64,000 nt of DNA from Altibacter sp. HG106 (GCF_028561755.1 NZ_JAQQTD010000003.1:1-64000); one strand, 5' to 3'; positions 8,501 through 17,646 are shown, numbered from the stretch's first letter. Program-made: numbers and translations. Notes: generated by a model from the letters alone, not told the origin.

Positions 8501-9786
8501 ATTCCTCTGTTGGTATCAAATTCTTCCATATAATCGGCTACTTTCCGAAGAAAAGAGCCTGCTAAAAATCCATCAACAATACGATGATCGAACGATAGGG
8601 ACAAATACATCATGTGACGAATTTCAATAGTATCTCCATGTTCTCGTTCCATTACCTCGGCACGTTTTTTAATCACTCCGGTCGCCAAAATAGCTGCTTC
8701 GGGCTGATTGATAATTGGGGTTCCCATCAAGCTTCCAAACGTTCCCACATTACTGATCGTAAACGTACTGCCTTTGGTATCGTCTCCTGTTAGCTCGTTG
8801 TTTCGTGCGCGAACAGCAAGATCGTTAGTCACTGCGGCAAGGGATTTTAAATTCTTTTGATTGGCGTCTTTCACTACGGGAACGATCAAGTTTCCGGAAG
8901 GTAATGCTGTAGCCATCCCAATATTTATGTTGTCTTTCACAATGATTTCGGACCCATCTAAGGAGGAATTGATCTGCGGAAATTCCTCAATTGCTTTGGC
9001 CACACATTCCACAAAAAGCGGCGTAAAGGTTAGCTTTTCTCCATATTTCTCTTGAAACGGCTTTTTGTTTTTATTTCGCCAGTTCACCATTTCGGTCAGG
9101 TCCGCTTCCACGTATGCTGTTACATGTGGCGAGGTGTGTTTACTGAATACCATATGATCTGCGATCATCTGCCGCATGCGGTCCATAGGAACCCGTTTTC
9201 CTGTTCCTTTGTCGAACGTCAGCTCGGGAACTTGAAATCCAGAGGCTTGTGGCACGGGTTGTGCGAATTGATACGGTCTTCCGTCTTCAAGATAGCCAGT
9301 AACATCACTTTTTTTGAGTCGGCCGTCCTTTCCACTTCCCGGAATCCGCGCCAGTTCTTCGTAGCTGATATGATGCTTTCTAGCCATGCTATCTACCAAC
9401 GGAGAAATAAAGACATTGTCTCTAACGTGCACTGCATTGGCAGCCTTGGGTGATTTCAAGGATTTCTTCTGAATCTTTTTGGTAGCAGCTTCAGCAGCCG
9501 GTTTTTGGGTTGCAGGAGAAGATTTCTTTTTGCCAATTGCACCGTCTTCTAATGCTAACATCGCAATGGGTTCCCCCACCGGAACCACCTCTTTCGGACC
9601 TTTCAAATGTTTGACCATCACCCCATGACCGGGCGCAGGTACTTCATTATCTACTTTATCAGTGGCCACTTCCACGAGAATATCCCCTGCTTCGAAGGAC
9701 GCACCCTCCTCCACCAACCAATTGATGATGGTTCCTTCAGTAATACTTTCGCCCATCTTGGGCATGTTAAACTCGGTTTCAGGCAT
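8497..9786 (-). CDS. Dihydrolipoamide acyltransferase (E2)
   Basis: This is the core of the 2-oxoacid dehydrogenase complex, moving the acyl group from lipoyl to CoA. The 429 residues hold one lipoyl domain (1-80; lipoylated Lys44 in 'ATDKVDNE'), an Ala/Lys/Pro-rich linker, a peripheral subunit-binding domain (about 128-168, 'SPLVDSMARKH...GRLKKSDV') and a CAT-like catalytic domain ending with 'SFDHRIVDG', whose His and Asp are catalytic. It abuts paaY with no spacer and overlaps the E1 start by four bases. The acyl specificity cannot be read from the sequence. Its place in the paa operon points to an aryl-acyl or branched substrate. Confidence 0.93.
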   Translation of the reverse strand: MPETEFNMPKMGESITEGTIINWLVEEGASFEAGDILVEVATDKVDNEVPAPGHGVMVKHLKGPKEVVPVGEPIAMLALEDGAIGKKKSSPATQKPAAEAATKKIQKKSLKSPKAANAVHVRDNVFISPLVDSMARKHHISYEELARIPGSGKDGRLKKSDVTGYLEDGRPYQFAQPVPQASGFQVPELTFDKGTGKRVPMDRMRQMIADHMVFSKHTSPHVTAYVEADLTEMVNWRNKNKKPFQEKYGEKLTFTPLFVECVAKAIEEFPQINSSLDGSEIIVKDNINIGMATALPSGNLIVPVVKDANQKNLKSLAAVTNDLAVRARNNELTGDDTKGSTFTISNVGTFGSLMGTPIINQPEAAILATGVIKKRAEVMEREHGDTIEIRHMMYLSLSFDHRIVDGFLAGSFLRKVADYMEEFDTNRGI

Positions 9787-10389
9787 CTACCCTTGTCGTT
9801 TTATTTCGTTCAATGTTTTATAAAAATCTTTTTGTCCCGGTCGCTCCTTCGGAAGTTCTCGCAGCGGCGCTACTTCGCGAAGCGATTCATGACAGTCGGT
9901 TGGCAATTGCTGGTACAGTTTCGTTCCGGCTGTTTTCCAGGCAATCATATCTTCGGAAACTTCCTTGATCGCCTTCGCCGGATTCCCTACGATTAGCTGG
10001 CGTTCAGAAAAAACCGTTTCCGCTTTAACAAACGCCATAGCACCCACGATACATTCGTCACCTATGATAACATCGTCCATAATCACGCTGTTCATTCCAA
10101 TCATGCAATTATTTCCTAACACGGCCCCATGAATAACGGCTCCGTGCCCCACATGCGCACTTTCTTTCAGAAGCACTTGTTTCCCCGGAAACATATGTAG
10201 GGTACAGTTCTCTTGCACATTAACACCATCTTCCAGAAGGATCTCTCCCCAATCGCCGCGGAGGGCTGCCCCCGGACCGATATAACAATTTTTTCCTATG
10301 ATCACATTTCCGGTCACCGCCGCAAGCGGATGCACGAAACTTGATTCATGTATGACTGGAATATGACCTTGAAAACTATAGATCGCCAT
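9787..10389 (-). CDS. paaY: PaaY hexapeptide-repeat thioesterase
   Basis: The protein has 200 residues with a left-handed beta-helix of imperfect hexapeptide repeats (VIIGKNCYIGPGAALRGDW, AHVGHGAVIHGAVLGNNC). It is of the gamma-carbonic-anhydrase type with metal-ligand histidines ('HMFPGK', 'HVGHGAVIHG'). The length and C-terminal helix ('CHESLREVAPLRE') fit PaaY rather than the shorter YrdA proteins. PaaY hydrolyses dead-end CoA thioesters that build up when the phenylacetate ring-opening steps stall. It sits in the operon one base after the S41 peptidase gene and abuts E2. Confidence 0.88.
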   Translation of the reverse strand: MAIYSFQGHIPVIHESSFVHPLAAVTGNVIIGKNCYIGPGAALRGDWGEILLEDGVNVQENCTLHMFPGKQVLLKESAHVGHGAVIHGAVLGNNCMIGMNSVIMDDVIIGDECIVGAMAFVKAETVFSERQLIVGNPAKAIKEVSEDMIAWKTAGTKLYQQLPTDCHESLREVAPLRELPKERPGQKDFYKTLNEIKRQG

Positions 10390-10390
10390 C

Positions 10391-11596
10391 TTATTCTTGA
10401 ATTACGTTTAGGAGTTGCTCAATCCAATCGGAGTCGGTAGCCAGCTCTTTATCAACCGGGATCCCAACGCTCTCGTATTCCATAAAATCTTTGTAGTCCA
10501 AATCTGTAAGAAAAAAGCTAAAGCGACCTGAAGGAAGCACCACCTTTTCCCCATAATTCAGACCGTAATTAATGATACCCATGGTGCGGTCGCCATAGAC
10601 CGTCACATTATCTGACTTTCTAAGTACCTGTGTAGTTTGCTCTGCGTTGCTTCCAGAACGACCATTGACCAGTATGTGTACCTTATTTTTCTTCGCATAT
10701 TTCTTCACAGCTTTCCTCAGCGGTTTACCTATCTGATCCGTACCTCCGCCGTTGTGTCTCAAATCTAGAATGAGGTGTGTAGCCGAAATATTCGGAAATG
10801 TCTTTTCAAAAAAGGCCAGAGCCTTATCCACATTTCCATTCTTCCAACTAAAGGTTTCAATGCGCATGTATCCGATGTCTTCGGAAAGAGCCTCATAGAA
10901 AAAAGTCTCCGTATCCTCAGGAGCATAGTAGTAGGGCGCCTCAGCATCTTTTGCGATATTCATGATAAGAAATCTGCCATTCACAACGCGTTCAGCATTC
11001 AAGGATCGGTATCCGGAGAATTCCTGAGGTATCCACGCAACTCTATACTTATCTCCCTGTGCCGGGCGTAATTCGAAGGCAACCATTCCGGGTTTCCATG
11101 ACGGCAAGGTAGTCTTGAGCACAATTCCAGTATATCCACTCCCCTCAGAAACGACCGCATAGGTCGCGTTTTCACTGTAATAGATCCCTTCCACTGCCTC
11201 AAAAGGCCTTTGCTGTAACGCTTGCTGAAGACTATCCAAATCGTAGCTAACATCGGGAAGTTGTTTATAAAACGTTGTTTGTTCGATTGGACTTTCTTCA
11301 TTCTTAGGGCCCTGGGCCATCACTCGACTATGTTCATCTCTAATCACATCTTTGAGTGTGGTGAGTTTTAGAAAACAATCCCATTGCGATTCCTGGCAGC
11401 TGATAGAGTTTTGAAGTGAATCGTAAGTTTGCGTAAATTGCTTCTCGATCTCTGAGTTTTTACTCTGTTTTTTATATGAGATGGTACGGGTGTAAGCAGT
11501 TCTAAATTCCGAAAGGTCGGTACGACAATCACAATCCTGCCCGAAGAGCGTGTTAGCAACAAAGAGGAATAATATTACGCTAAACAAACCGTTCAT
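10391..11596 (-). CDS. Secreted S41 family peptidase inside the paa operon
   Basis: The protein has 401 residues. A signal peptide (1-19, TLFG-Q) is followed by an N-terminal domain with four Cys in the first 70 residues (CDCRTD, SCQESQWDC), then a tail-specific-protease fold. The S41 signature is 'LILDLRHNGGGTDQIG', and the serine lies in 'GRSGSNAEQ', followed by 'YGDRTMG'. The usual PDZ domain is not evident. It is probably periplasmic or surface-bound and cleaves C-terminal tails or peptides. It is separated by 6 bases and 1 base from its operon neighbours, so it is expressed with phenylacetate enzymes although no role there is known. Confidence 0.85.
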   Translation of the reverse strand: MNGLFSVILFLFVANTLFGQDCDCRTDLSEFRTAYTRTISYKKQSKNSEIEKQFTQTYDSLQNSISCQESQWDCFLKLTTLKDVIRDEHSRVMAQGPKNEESPIEQTTFYKQLPDVSYDLDSLQQALQQRPFEAVEGIYYSENATYAVVSEGSGYTGIVLKTTLPSWKPGMVAFELRPAQGDKYRVAWIPQEFSGYRSLNAERVVNGRFLIMNIAKDAEAPYYYAPEDTETFFYEALSEDIGYMRIETFSWKNGNVDKALAFFEKTFPNISATHLILDLRHNGGGTDQIGKPLRKAVKKYAKKNKVHILVNGRSGSNAEQTTQVLRKSDNVTVYGDRTMGIINYGLNYGEKVVLPSGRFSFFLTDLDYKDFMEYESVGIPVDKELATDSDWIEQLLNVIQE

Positions 11597-11602
11597 CTTA
11601 CT

Positions 11603-12355
11603 TTATTTAAATCGTTTTAATGTTTCCTTGGTAAATTCGGAAAGCACCAGGCGTCCGCTTATTTCGGCGCGTTCCGGTAATAATTCATCCCAGTCTTCGG
11701 TTCCGCGCCAAAACACTTTTTTCATTTCTTTCATCGCTTCCGGATTGTAGGTACACAAATGTTCCGCAAACTGCTGAACCGCTTTGTCTAATGCTTCCGT
11801 AGATTCAAACACCGAAGCAAACAAGCCTTTTTCTTTGGCCCATTGTGGTTCGTAGAAGGTGTTGGCATCGATCGCGATTTGAGACATTCCGCTGAGTCCG
11901 AGTTTTCGCTCTACGGCCGGTCCTACAACAAAAGGGCCGATTCCTATGTTCAACTCACTAAGCTTAATAGATGCATATTTTGTCGCCATGCAATAATCCA
12001 CGGAAGAAGCAAGCCCTACTCCACCTCCTACAGTTTTACCTTGGACCCGACCAATGATGAACTTCGAACATTTCCGCATAGCGTTGATCACGTTTGCAAA
12101 GCCCATAAAGAAAGTTTTTCCGGTGGCTTCATCTTCAATATTGATCAACTCCTTAAAACTAGCACCCGCACAAAACGTACGATCGCCCCCACTTTTTAAA
12201 ATAATAACCTTCACGGCATCATTCGTTCCTGCTTCGGTAATGGTCTTAGCAAGCTTAGCTAAGACGTCGCCAGGCAAACTATTATGAGCAGGGTGAAAGA
12301 ATTCTATGGTTGAAATTCCGTTTTCTATATGTTCTTTAACGTAAGGTTGCGTCAT
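11603..12355 (-). CDS. Enoyl-CoA hydratase/isomerase family protein (PaaF-like by context)
   Basis: This is a crotonase-fold protein of 250 residues. The oxyanion-hole sequences are present ('FCAGASFKEL' at 61-70 and 'GKTVGGGVGL' at 106-115). Classic hydratases have two catalytic glutamates. Here the first position is Gly114 (GGGVGLASS) while the second, Glu134 in 'LSELNIGIG', is kept. One-Glu crotonases are often isomerases or act on unusual substrates. By context it would fill the PaaF step (2,3-dehydroadipyl-CoA hydration) because paaG is separately present. It overlaps paaZ by four bases (ATGA). The class is firm and the exact reaction is not. Confidence 0.85.
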   Translation of the reverse strand: MTQPYVKEHIENGISTIEFFHPAHNSLPGDVLAKLAKTITEAGTNDAVKVIILKSGGDRTFCAGASFKELINIEDEATGKTFFMGFANVINAMRKCSKFIIGRVQGKTVGGGVGLASSVDYCMATKYASIKLSELNIGIGPFVVGPAVERKLGLSGMSQIAIDANTFYEPQWAKEKGLFASVFESTEALDKAVQQFAEHLCTYNPEAMKEMKKVFWRGTEDWDELLPERAEISGRLVLSEFTKETLKRFK

Positions 12356-14865
12356 GATAATAAGTTGAATTGTTCAAAATGGTGATTGAGGTGCTTTCGT
12401 TCCAGGAGGTACCACTCAAATTTATTGAGGGCGCCAAATACCGGACTCAATGTGCGTGCCTCAGGGTTGTGTTTGAAATAGTTTAGATATTCCTCGCGGG
12501 CTTCCAGCATCTTTTCTTTTGCTGAATCAAGCGATTGGTGTTGTAATGGCAAGGTTTCCCCTTCCTCATACAAGGGGAAATTGTACCCGTGCGGCATTTT
12601 TTTATAGTTGTAGAGGGTCGCGTGTGTTTTTTCCAGATACTCTTCAGGAGTCGCTACCTCAAAATCTTGTATTTCTCCAGAAGCGATGCGATAACTGTGC
12701 TCCAAATGTTCTACCATGTGTTGCGGCGACATATTACCCCATTGCGGTTTAGTATCTTCGGAAAGTTTTGCGAGGGAGTCTTTGATGGAGGTTTCGGTCA
12801 TTTCCGCGAATACCGTTTGTTTCTTCTGAACCATGGTCAAAATCGTTGCAATAGCTACCAGTGGCTCCTGATCTTCGGAAGGTTCGGCATCGAACACTTC
12901 AACAAACCATTTCACGATACCGGAAGGCAACTCAGTACCTTTTTGTTCGCGATCTACTTTCTGTTTGCATGTCAATCGGACATAGATTGTGTCGTTGTGA
13001 TAGAGCGGTCGCAAAAACCGAATCTCTTCCAGTCCGTAATTCGCTGCCACGGGTCCTTTGTTCGGATACACAAAAAGTCCGGCTGCCGCTGAAATGATAA
13101 AATAGCCGTGTGCGGTTCTCTTTTCAAAAATACTTCCTTCCAAAGAAGTTATATCGGTATGCGCGTAGAAGTGATCCCAGGTAAGATTTGCAAAATTGAT
13201 GATATCAGTATCTGTCAACGTACGTTTGTGGGTTTCTAATGACATGCCCGGCTGAATGTCTTCCCAATGGTAGGCAAAGGGATGCTTCTCGGTTTCTTTA
13301 TACGCCGCATTGGCTTGATAGATTCCGGTGATCTCGGTGAGGGTCGTCGGACTCCCCTGTACGGCACAGCGCTGGAGGTAATGTTTGACGCCGCGAACAC
13401 CGCCCATTTCTTCACCTCCTCCGGCACGTCCAGGGCCTCCATGGATCAAATTAGGAAGTGGTGACCCATGACCGGTGCTTTGTTTGGCACTTTCACGGTT
13501 TAATACGAGAATCCGACCGTGGTGTGTGGCTGCGGAAACAGTGTATTCCTTGGCGATTGAATCGTCATTCGTAACTATGGAACTCACCAACGAACCTTTC
13601 CCCATTTTTGAAAGCGTAATGGCTTCTTGTAAATCTTTGTACGGCATCAAAGTGCTAACGGGTCCGAAAGCTTCAGTTATGTGTGCGGCCTCATTCTGAA
13701 GTGGATTATCTTCGCGAAGTAGGATAGGCTTTATGAATGCTCCTTTTTGTGTGTTGTCACCAAGGGCAGCTACCTCATCAAAATTTCCGTAGACCATTTC
13801 CGCGGAAGCGGTGATCTTCTGAATTTGCTCTTTCACACTTTCACGCTGCTTGTGATCTACCAGCGACCCCATTCGCACTTCTTTTAAGCGAGGATCTCCA
13901 ATGGTTACTTTGTCTAAGGCCTTCCCGAGTGCTATTTGCACGTCTTCAACTAGCTTTTCAGGAACGATAATACGGCGGATTGCTGTACATTTTTGTCCGC
14001 ATTTCACCGTCATTTCATTGCGAACCTCCTTAATAAACAAGTCGAATTCGGGAGTGCCCGGAACCGCATCTTCTCCTAGAATAGAAGCATTTAAACTATC
14101 GGCTTCCATGGTGAAAGGCACCGATTCTTCAATGAGTTGAGGATGATTTTTTAATAGTCGGCCTGTACTGGCAGAACCCGTAAACGTGACCACATCCTGA
14201 GAGGTGACCGTTTCTAACACATCTTTTCGTGTTCCGCTGATGAGTTGTAGGGCGCCTTCCGGAAGAATCCCCGAGGCAATAATTTCTTTGACAACCGCTT
14301 CGGTAAGATAAGCGGTTTGAGGCGCCGGAAGTACGACAGCCGGCATACCCGCCATCCAATTTACCGCACACTTTTCGAGCATGCCCCAAACCGGGAAATT
14401 AAAGGCATTGATATGCACTGCAACTCCTTCACGAGGCACCATGATGTGATGCGCCATAAAACGACCTCCACGCGAGAGATCAATGGGGTCACCTTCTACG
14501 TGATATGGCTGATTGGGAAATAATTTCCGCAGGGATGCATTTGAAAACAAGTTTCCGAAGCCCCCTTCAATATCGATCCAACTATCGATTTTGGTCGCTC
14601 CCGTACGATAGCTAATTTCATAAAACTGTCTTTTTTTCTTGGTGAGATAGAACGCTAATTTTTTCAGCATCAGTCCGCGTTCCTGAAAGGTCATCTTTCG
14701 CAGGGTATTTCCTTTATCTCGCCCGTATTGAAGAATTGCCGGCACGTCGAGCCCTTCCGTAGTTACGTTGGTAAAATGCTCCCCTGTCACCGAATCGAGG
14801 ATCGGAATACCGTCTCCCGTTCCGTCGGTCCAATTTCCTAAAACGTAATGTTGTGTTTTGCTCAT
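12352..14865 (-). CDS. paaZ: PaaZ: oxepin-CoA hydrolase/semialdehyde dehydrogenase with extra DinB-like domain
   Basis: This bifunctional enzyme opens the oxepin-CoA ring and oxidises the resulting aldehyde. I start it at the ATG at 14865; a GTG lies one codon upstream. The aldehyde dehydrogenase domain spans about 1-520, with Glu254 (FTMEAD) and nucleophile Cys293 (KCGQKC). The MaoC-type hydratase spans about 530-680, with Asp564 and His569 in 'WDHFYAH'. E. coli PaaZ stops near 681 residues. Here about 150 more residues follow (685-837), with 'WGNMSPQHMVEHLEHS' and 'LLERKHLNHHFEQF', the pattern of the DinB/DUF1569 superfamily with possible metal-binding histidines. It lies 3 bases after paaJ. 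Confidence 0.95.
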   Translation of the reverse strand: MSKTQHYVLGNWTDGTGDGIPILDSVTGEHFTNVTTEGLDVPAILQYGRDKGNTLRKMTFQERGLMLKKLAFYLTKKKRQFYEISYRTGATKIDSWIDIEGGFGNLFSNASLRKLFPNQPYHVEGDPIDLSRGGRFMAHHIMVPREGVAVHINAFNFPVWGMLEKCAVNWMAGMPAVVLPAPQTAYLTEAVVKEIIASGILPEGALQLISGTRKDVLETVTSQDVVTFTGSASTGRLLKNHPQLIEESVPFTMEADSLNASILGEDAVPGTPEFDLFIKEVRNEMTVKCGQKCTAIRRIIVPEKLVEDVQIALGKALDKVTIGDPRLKEVRMGSLVDHKQRESVKEQIQKITASAEMVYGNFDEVAALGDNTQKGAFIKPILLREDNPLQNEAAHITEAFGPVSTLMPYKDLQEAITLSKMGKGSLVSSIVTNDDSIAKEYTVSAATHHGRILVLNRESAKQSTGHGSPLPNLIHGGPGRAGGGEEMGGVRGVKHYLQRCAVQGSPTTLTEITGIYQANAAYKETEKHPFAYHWEDIQPGMSLETHKRTLTDTDIINFANLTWDHFYAHTDITSLEGSIFEKRTAHGYFIISAAAGLFVYPNKGPVAANYGLEEIRFLRPLYHNDTIYVRLTCKQKVDREQKGTELPSGIVKWFVEVFDAEPSEDQEPLVAIATILTMVQKKQTVFAEMTETSIKDSLAKLSEDTKPQWGNMSPQHMVEHLEHSYRIASGEIQDFEVATPEEYLEKTHATLYNYKKMPHGYNFPLYEEGETLPLQHQSLDSAKEKMLEAREEYLNYFKHNPEARTLSPVFGALNKFEWYLLERKHLNHHFEQFNLLS

Positions 14866-14868
14866 CAC

Positions 14869-16074
14869 TTATACTTTTTCAATGATCGCCGCATAGCCTT
14901 GACCTACCCCCACACACATGGTGACAAGGGCATAGCGCTTATTTTGTTCATGTAGTTCCAAGGCTGCTGAATACGCAATGCGCGTTCCGGTAACGCCCAG
15001 TGGATGTCCGATCGCGATGGAACCCCCATTAGGATTGATGCGCGGGTCGTCATCCTGCAATCCCCATTCCCGAATACAGGCTAGCGCCTGCGAGGCGAAG
15101 GCTTCATTCAGTTCTATTACGTCCATATCGGCCATGGTCAATCCGGCTTTTTCCAACGCTTTGTTGGAGGCTGCCACAGGGCCAATTCCCATAATTCGTG
15201 GTTCCACGCCTACAACAGCAGAACTCACGATGCGAGCAAGCGGTTTCAAATTATATCGTTGAACGGCAGCTTCGGAAGCAATAATGGTCGCCGCAGCACC
15301 GTCATTTAGTCCCGAAGAATTTCCGGCCGTCACGCTTCCGTCTTTTTTGAAGGCAGGTCTCAATTTAGCCAACACCTCTTTGGTGGTGTTCGGTTTTATA
15401 AATTCGTCTTGGGAAAACAAAATAGGGTCTTTTTTCCGCTGCGGAATTTCAACCGTAACAATCTCCTTTGCCAAGCGGCCGCTTTCTTGGGCTTTAGCGG
15501 CTTTCATCTGACTATGATAGGCAAACGCATCTTGATCTTCTCTTGAAATGGCATGTTTATCAACTAAATTCTCCGCGGTGTTGCCCATGCCATCCGTTCC
15601 GTACATATCGTGCATCTTCTGATTCACGAAGCGCCAGCCAAAACTACTGTCGTACATTTTCGCATCCGTTCCAAACGCGGAAGAGGGTTTTGCAATGACG
15701 TACGGGCCACGCGTCATGTTTTCTACTCCTCCCGAAAGAAACACATCACCGTCGCCCGCTTTGATCGCACGATTGGCGTGAATAATAGCTGAAAGACCGC
15801 TGCTGCACAGTCTATTGACTGTTTCACCGGGTACGGTGAATGGCAGTCCTGCCAGCAGCAGCGCCATGCGAGCCACATTTCGATTGTCTTCACCCGCTTG
15901 ATTGGCGCACCCTAAGATCACGTCATCATACGCTTCTTTTGGGATAGAAGAATTTCTTTTGACGATTTCAGCCAACACAAGTGCGGCGAGATCGTCGGTG
16001 CGAATTGTACTTAAACTTCCTTTATAATTTCCGATAGGCGTTCGCACACCATCTATGATATAGGCTTCTTTCAT
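14869..16074 (-). CDS. paaJ: 3-oxoadipyl-CoA/3-oxo-5,6-dehydrosuberyl-CoA thiolase
   Basis: This thiolase cleaves 3-oxo-5,6-dehydrosuberyl-CoA and 3-oxoadipyl-CoA, ending the pathway in acetyl-CoA and succinyl-CoA. From the ATG at 16074 it has 401 residues, starting MKEAYIIDGVRTP as thiolases do. A frame opening 12 codons upstream would overlap paaI. The nucleophilic Cys90 is in 'NRLCSSGLSA'. The C-terminal catalytic His is in 'GHPLGVTG' and the Cys in 'MCVGVGQG'. It starts one base after the paaI stop. Confidence 0.94.
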   Translation of the reverse strand: MKEAYIIDGVRTPIGNYKGSLSTIRTDDLAALVLAEIVKRNSSIPKEAYDDVILGCANQAGEDNRNVARMALLLAGLPFTVPGETVNRLCSSGLSAIIHANRAIKAGDGDVFLSGGVENMTRGPYVIAKPSSAFGTDAKMYDSSFGWRFVNQKMHDMYGTDGMGNTAENLVDKHAISREDQDAFAYHSQMKAAKAQESGRLAKEIVTVEIPQRKKDPILFSQDEFIKPNTTKEVLAKLRPAFKKDGSVTAGNSSGLNDGAAATIIASEAAVQRYNLKPLARIVSSAVVGVEPRIMGIGPVAASNKALEKAGLTMADMDVIELNEAFASQALACIREWGLQDDDPRINPNGGSIAIGHPLGVTGTRIAYSAALELHEQNKRYALVTMCVGVGQGYAAIIEKV

Positions 16075-16075
16075 A

Positions 16076-16486
16076 TTATGTTGTCCATTCTTTAGAGGTT
16101 CGGTATACAATGCCTTTGAACAAGGCCACCAGCTCTTCTCCGCGTCTTACCTCAACCACATTAAATCCTAATTTTCTATTTACTTTTTCGATCACCGATT
16201 CGGCTACGAGATAATCTCCCGCTTCCAAAGCTTCGATATGATTGATGCTCGTTTCAATAGAAACGGCATAATTTCCGTGTGTATTCGCAGCAAAACCGAA
16301 AGCCGTGTCTGCCAGTGAATAACTGATGCCACCGTGCGCTTTGTTCATGCTATTCAACATTTCAGGGCGAACGGTCATCGCCACGCGGCACCGCCCTTTT
16401 TCAACTTCAAGTATTTCAATCCCCAACCACCGACTAAAAGCGTCTTGCGCCAACATTTTGTGAGGGATGTCTGTCGCTGCGATCAT
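16076..16486 (-). CDS. paaI: PaaI hotdog thioesterase
   Basis: A 136-residue single-hotdog-fold acyl-CoA thioesterase. It carries 'MLNSMNKAHGGISYSLADTAF', in which the HGG and the Asp of LADTAF form the usual active site. It releases CoA from hydroxyphenylacetyl-CoA-type by-products, protecting the CoA pool. It overlaps paaH by four bases and is followed one base later by paaJ. With paaY it gives the operon two detoxifying thioesterases. Confidence 0.92.
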   Translation of the reverse strand: MIAATDIPHKMLAQDAFSRWLGIEILEVEKGRCRVAMTVRPEMLNSMNKAHGGISYSLADTAFGFAANTHGNYAVSIETSINHIEALEAGDYLVAESVIEKVNRKLGFNVVEVRRGEELVALFKGIVYRTSKEWTT

Positions 16487-17646
16487 GAGAAGAAGGTTTT
16501 TTGTGCTGCATTCATCTCACGGAGCAAAGGCGAACAGCGATAGCGGTCTTCCCGATAGCGCTCATAAAGCGCATCCAGTTTTGTTACACACCAATCGATT
16601 CCTTTCTCATCGGCCCAGTGTAATAGCCCTTTGGGATAGTTGACGCCTTTGGTCATGGCATTATCAATATCTTCTGCCGAGGCAACCTGCCAGAACAAGG
16701 CATCGGCGGCTTCGTTGATAAGCATCACCAACACTCTATCGAATAATTGTTGCGCCAGCGCCACGTCTTCTTTGGGCTCGGGATTCTTTGCATTCGCTCC
16801 GTACTGATAATATCCTTGTCCGCTTTTTCTTCCTAAGAAACCGGCTTCCGCCATACGTTTCTGAGTAAAGGACGGCTTGTACCTCGGGTCGTAGTAAAAC
16901 GCTTCGAAGACGGTTTCAGTAACCGTATAGTTCACATCGTTCCCAATAAAATCCATCAGTTCAAAAGGGCCCATTCGGAACCCGCCAATCGATTTCATCG
17001 CCCAATCAATGGTAGCAAAATCGGCCAATCCTTCTTCATACATCCGTAAAGCTTCCCCGTAGAAAGGGCGTGCAACGCGATTTACAATAAAACCGGGAGT
17101 GTCTTTAGCAACCGCCACCGTCTTCTTCCAGTTTTGAATGTTCATTACTACTTTCCGAAGTACTTTTTCAGAAGTTTGCACCGCAGGAATCACTTCCACT
17201 AATTTCATCAAAGGTGCTGGATTGAAGAAATGAATCCCAATACAGCGTTTCGGCTTTTTGAGGGACGCCGCAATAGAAGCAATCGAAAGCGATGACGTAT
17301 TACTTGCCAGGATGGTCTTCTTAGAAACAATAGTTTCCAGTTTTTCGAACACCGCTCTTTTGATGTTGAGGTCTTCAATAATGGCTTCGATTACGAGTTC
17401 ACTTTTTGAAAGCCCCTCCAATTCATTGGCGTAGGTTATATGTTCTTGAATACGTTGCTTTTCATCTCCATCGATTCGTCCCTTTTCAATGAGGCGTGAC
17501 AGAATTTTATCCAACGCCTTTTCAGCGTTCTGAAGGGCTTCTTCCCGCGTATCATAGAGCACCACATGACAACCCGCGGTCGCAGCCACTTGGGCGATTC
17601 CGCTTCCCATGGTTCCAGCGCCTATGATTCCAACATTTTTTATCAT
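16483..17646 (-). CDS. paaH: 3-hydroxyadipyl-CoA dehydrogenase
   Basis: This NAD-dependent enzyme oxidises 3-hydroxyadipyl-CoA to 3-oxoadipyl-CoA. The 387 residues start with the Rossmann motif 'GIIGAGTMGSGIAQVAA'. They include the HAD signature 'IGIHFFNPAPLMKLVEVI', with the catalytic His, and the NTP/'DTPGFIVNRVARPFYGEA' block. A second, C-terminal 3HCDH domain follows ('MTKGVNYPKGLLHWADEKG'). It lies three bases after paaG and overlaps paaI. Confidence 0.94.
   Translation of the reverse strand: MIKNVGIIGAGTMGSGIAQVAATAGCHVVLYDTREEALQNAEKALDKILSRLIEKGRIDGDEKQRIQEHITYANELEGLSKSELVIEAIIEDLNIKRAVFEKLETIVSKKTILASNTSSLSIASIAASLKKPKRCIGIHFFNPAPLMKLVEVIPAVQTSEKVLRKVVMNIQNWKKTVAVAKDTPGFIVNRVARPFYGEALRMYEEGLADFATIDWAMKSIGGFRMGPFELMDFIGNDVNYTVTETVFEAFYYDPRYKPSFTQKRMAEAGFLGRKSGQGYYQYGANAKNPEPKEDVALAQQLFDRVLVMLINEAADALFWQVASAEDIDNAMTKGVNYPKGLLHWADEKGIDWCVTKLDALYERYREDRYRCSPLLREMNAAQKTFFS

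Noticed and set aside
14866-14868. GTG start for paaZ
   Set aside because: The ATG next to it is the more likely start; the GTG adds only one residue.
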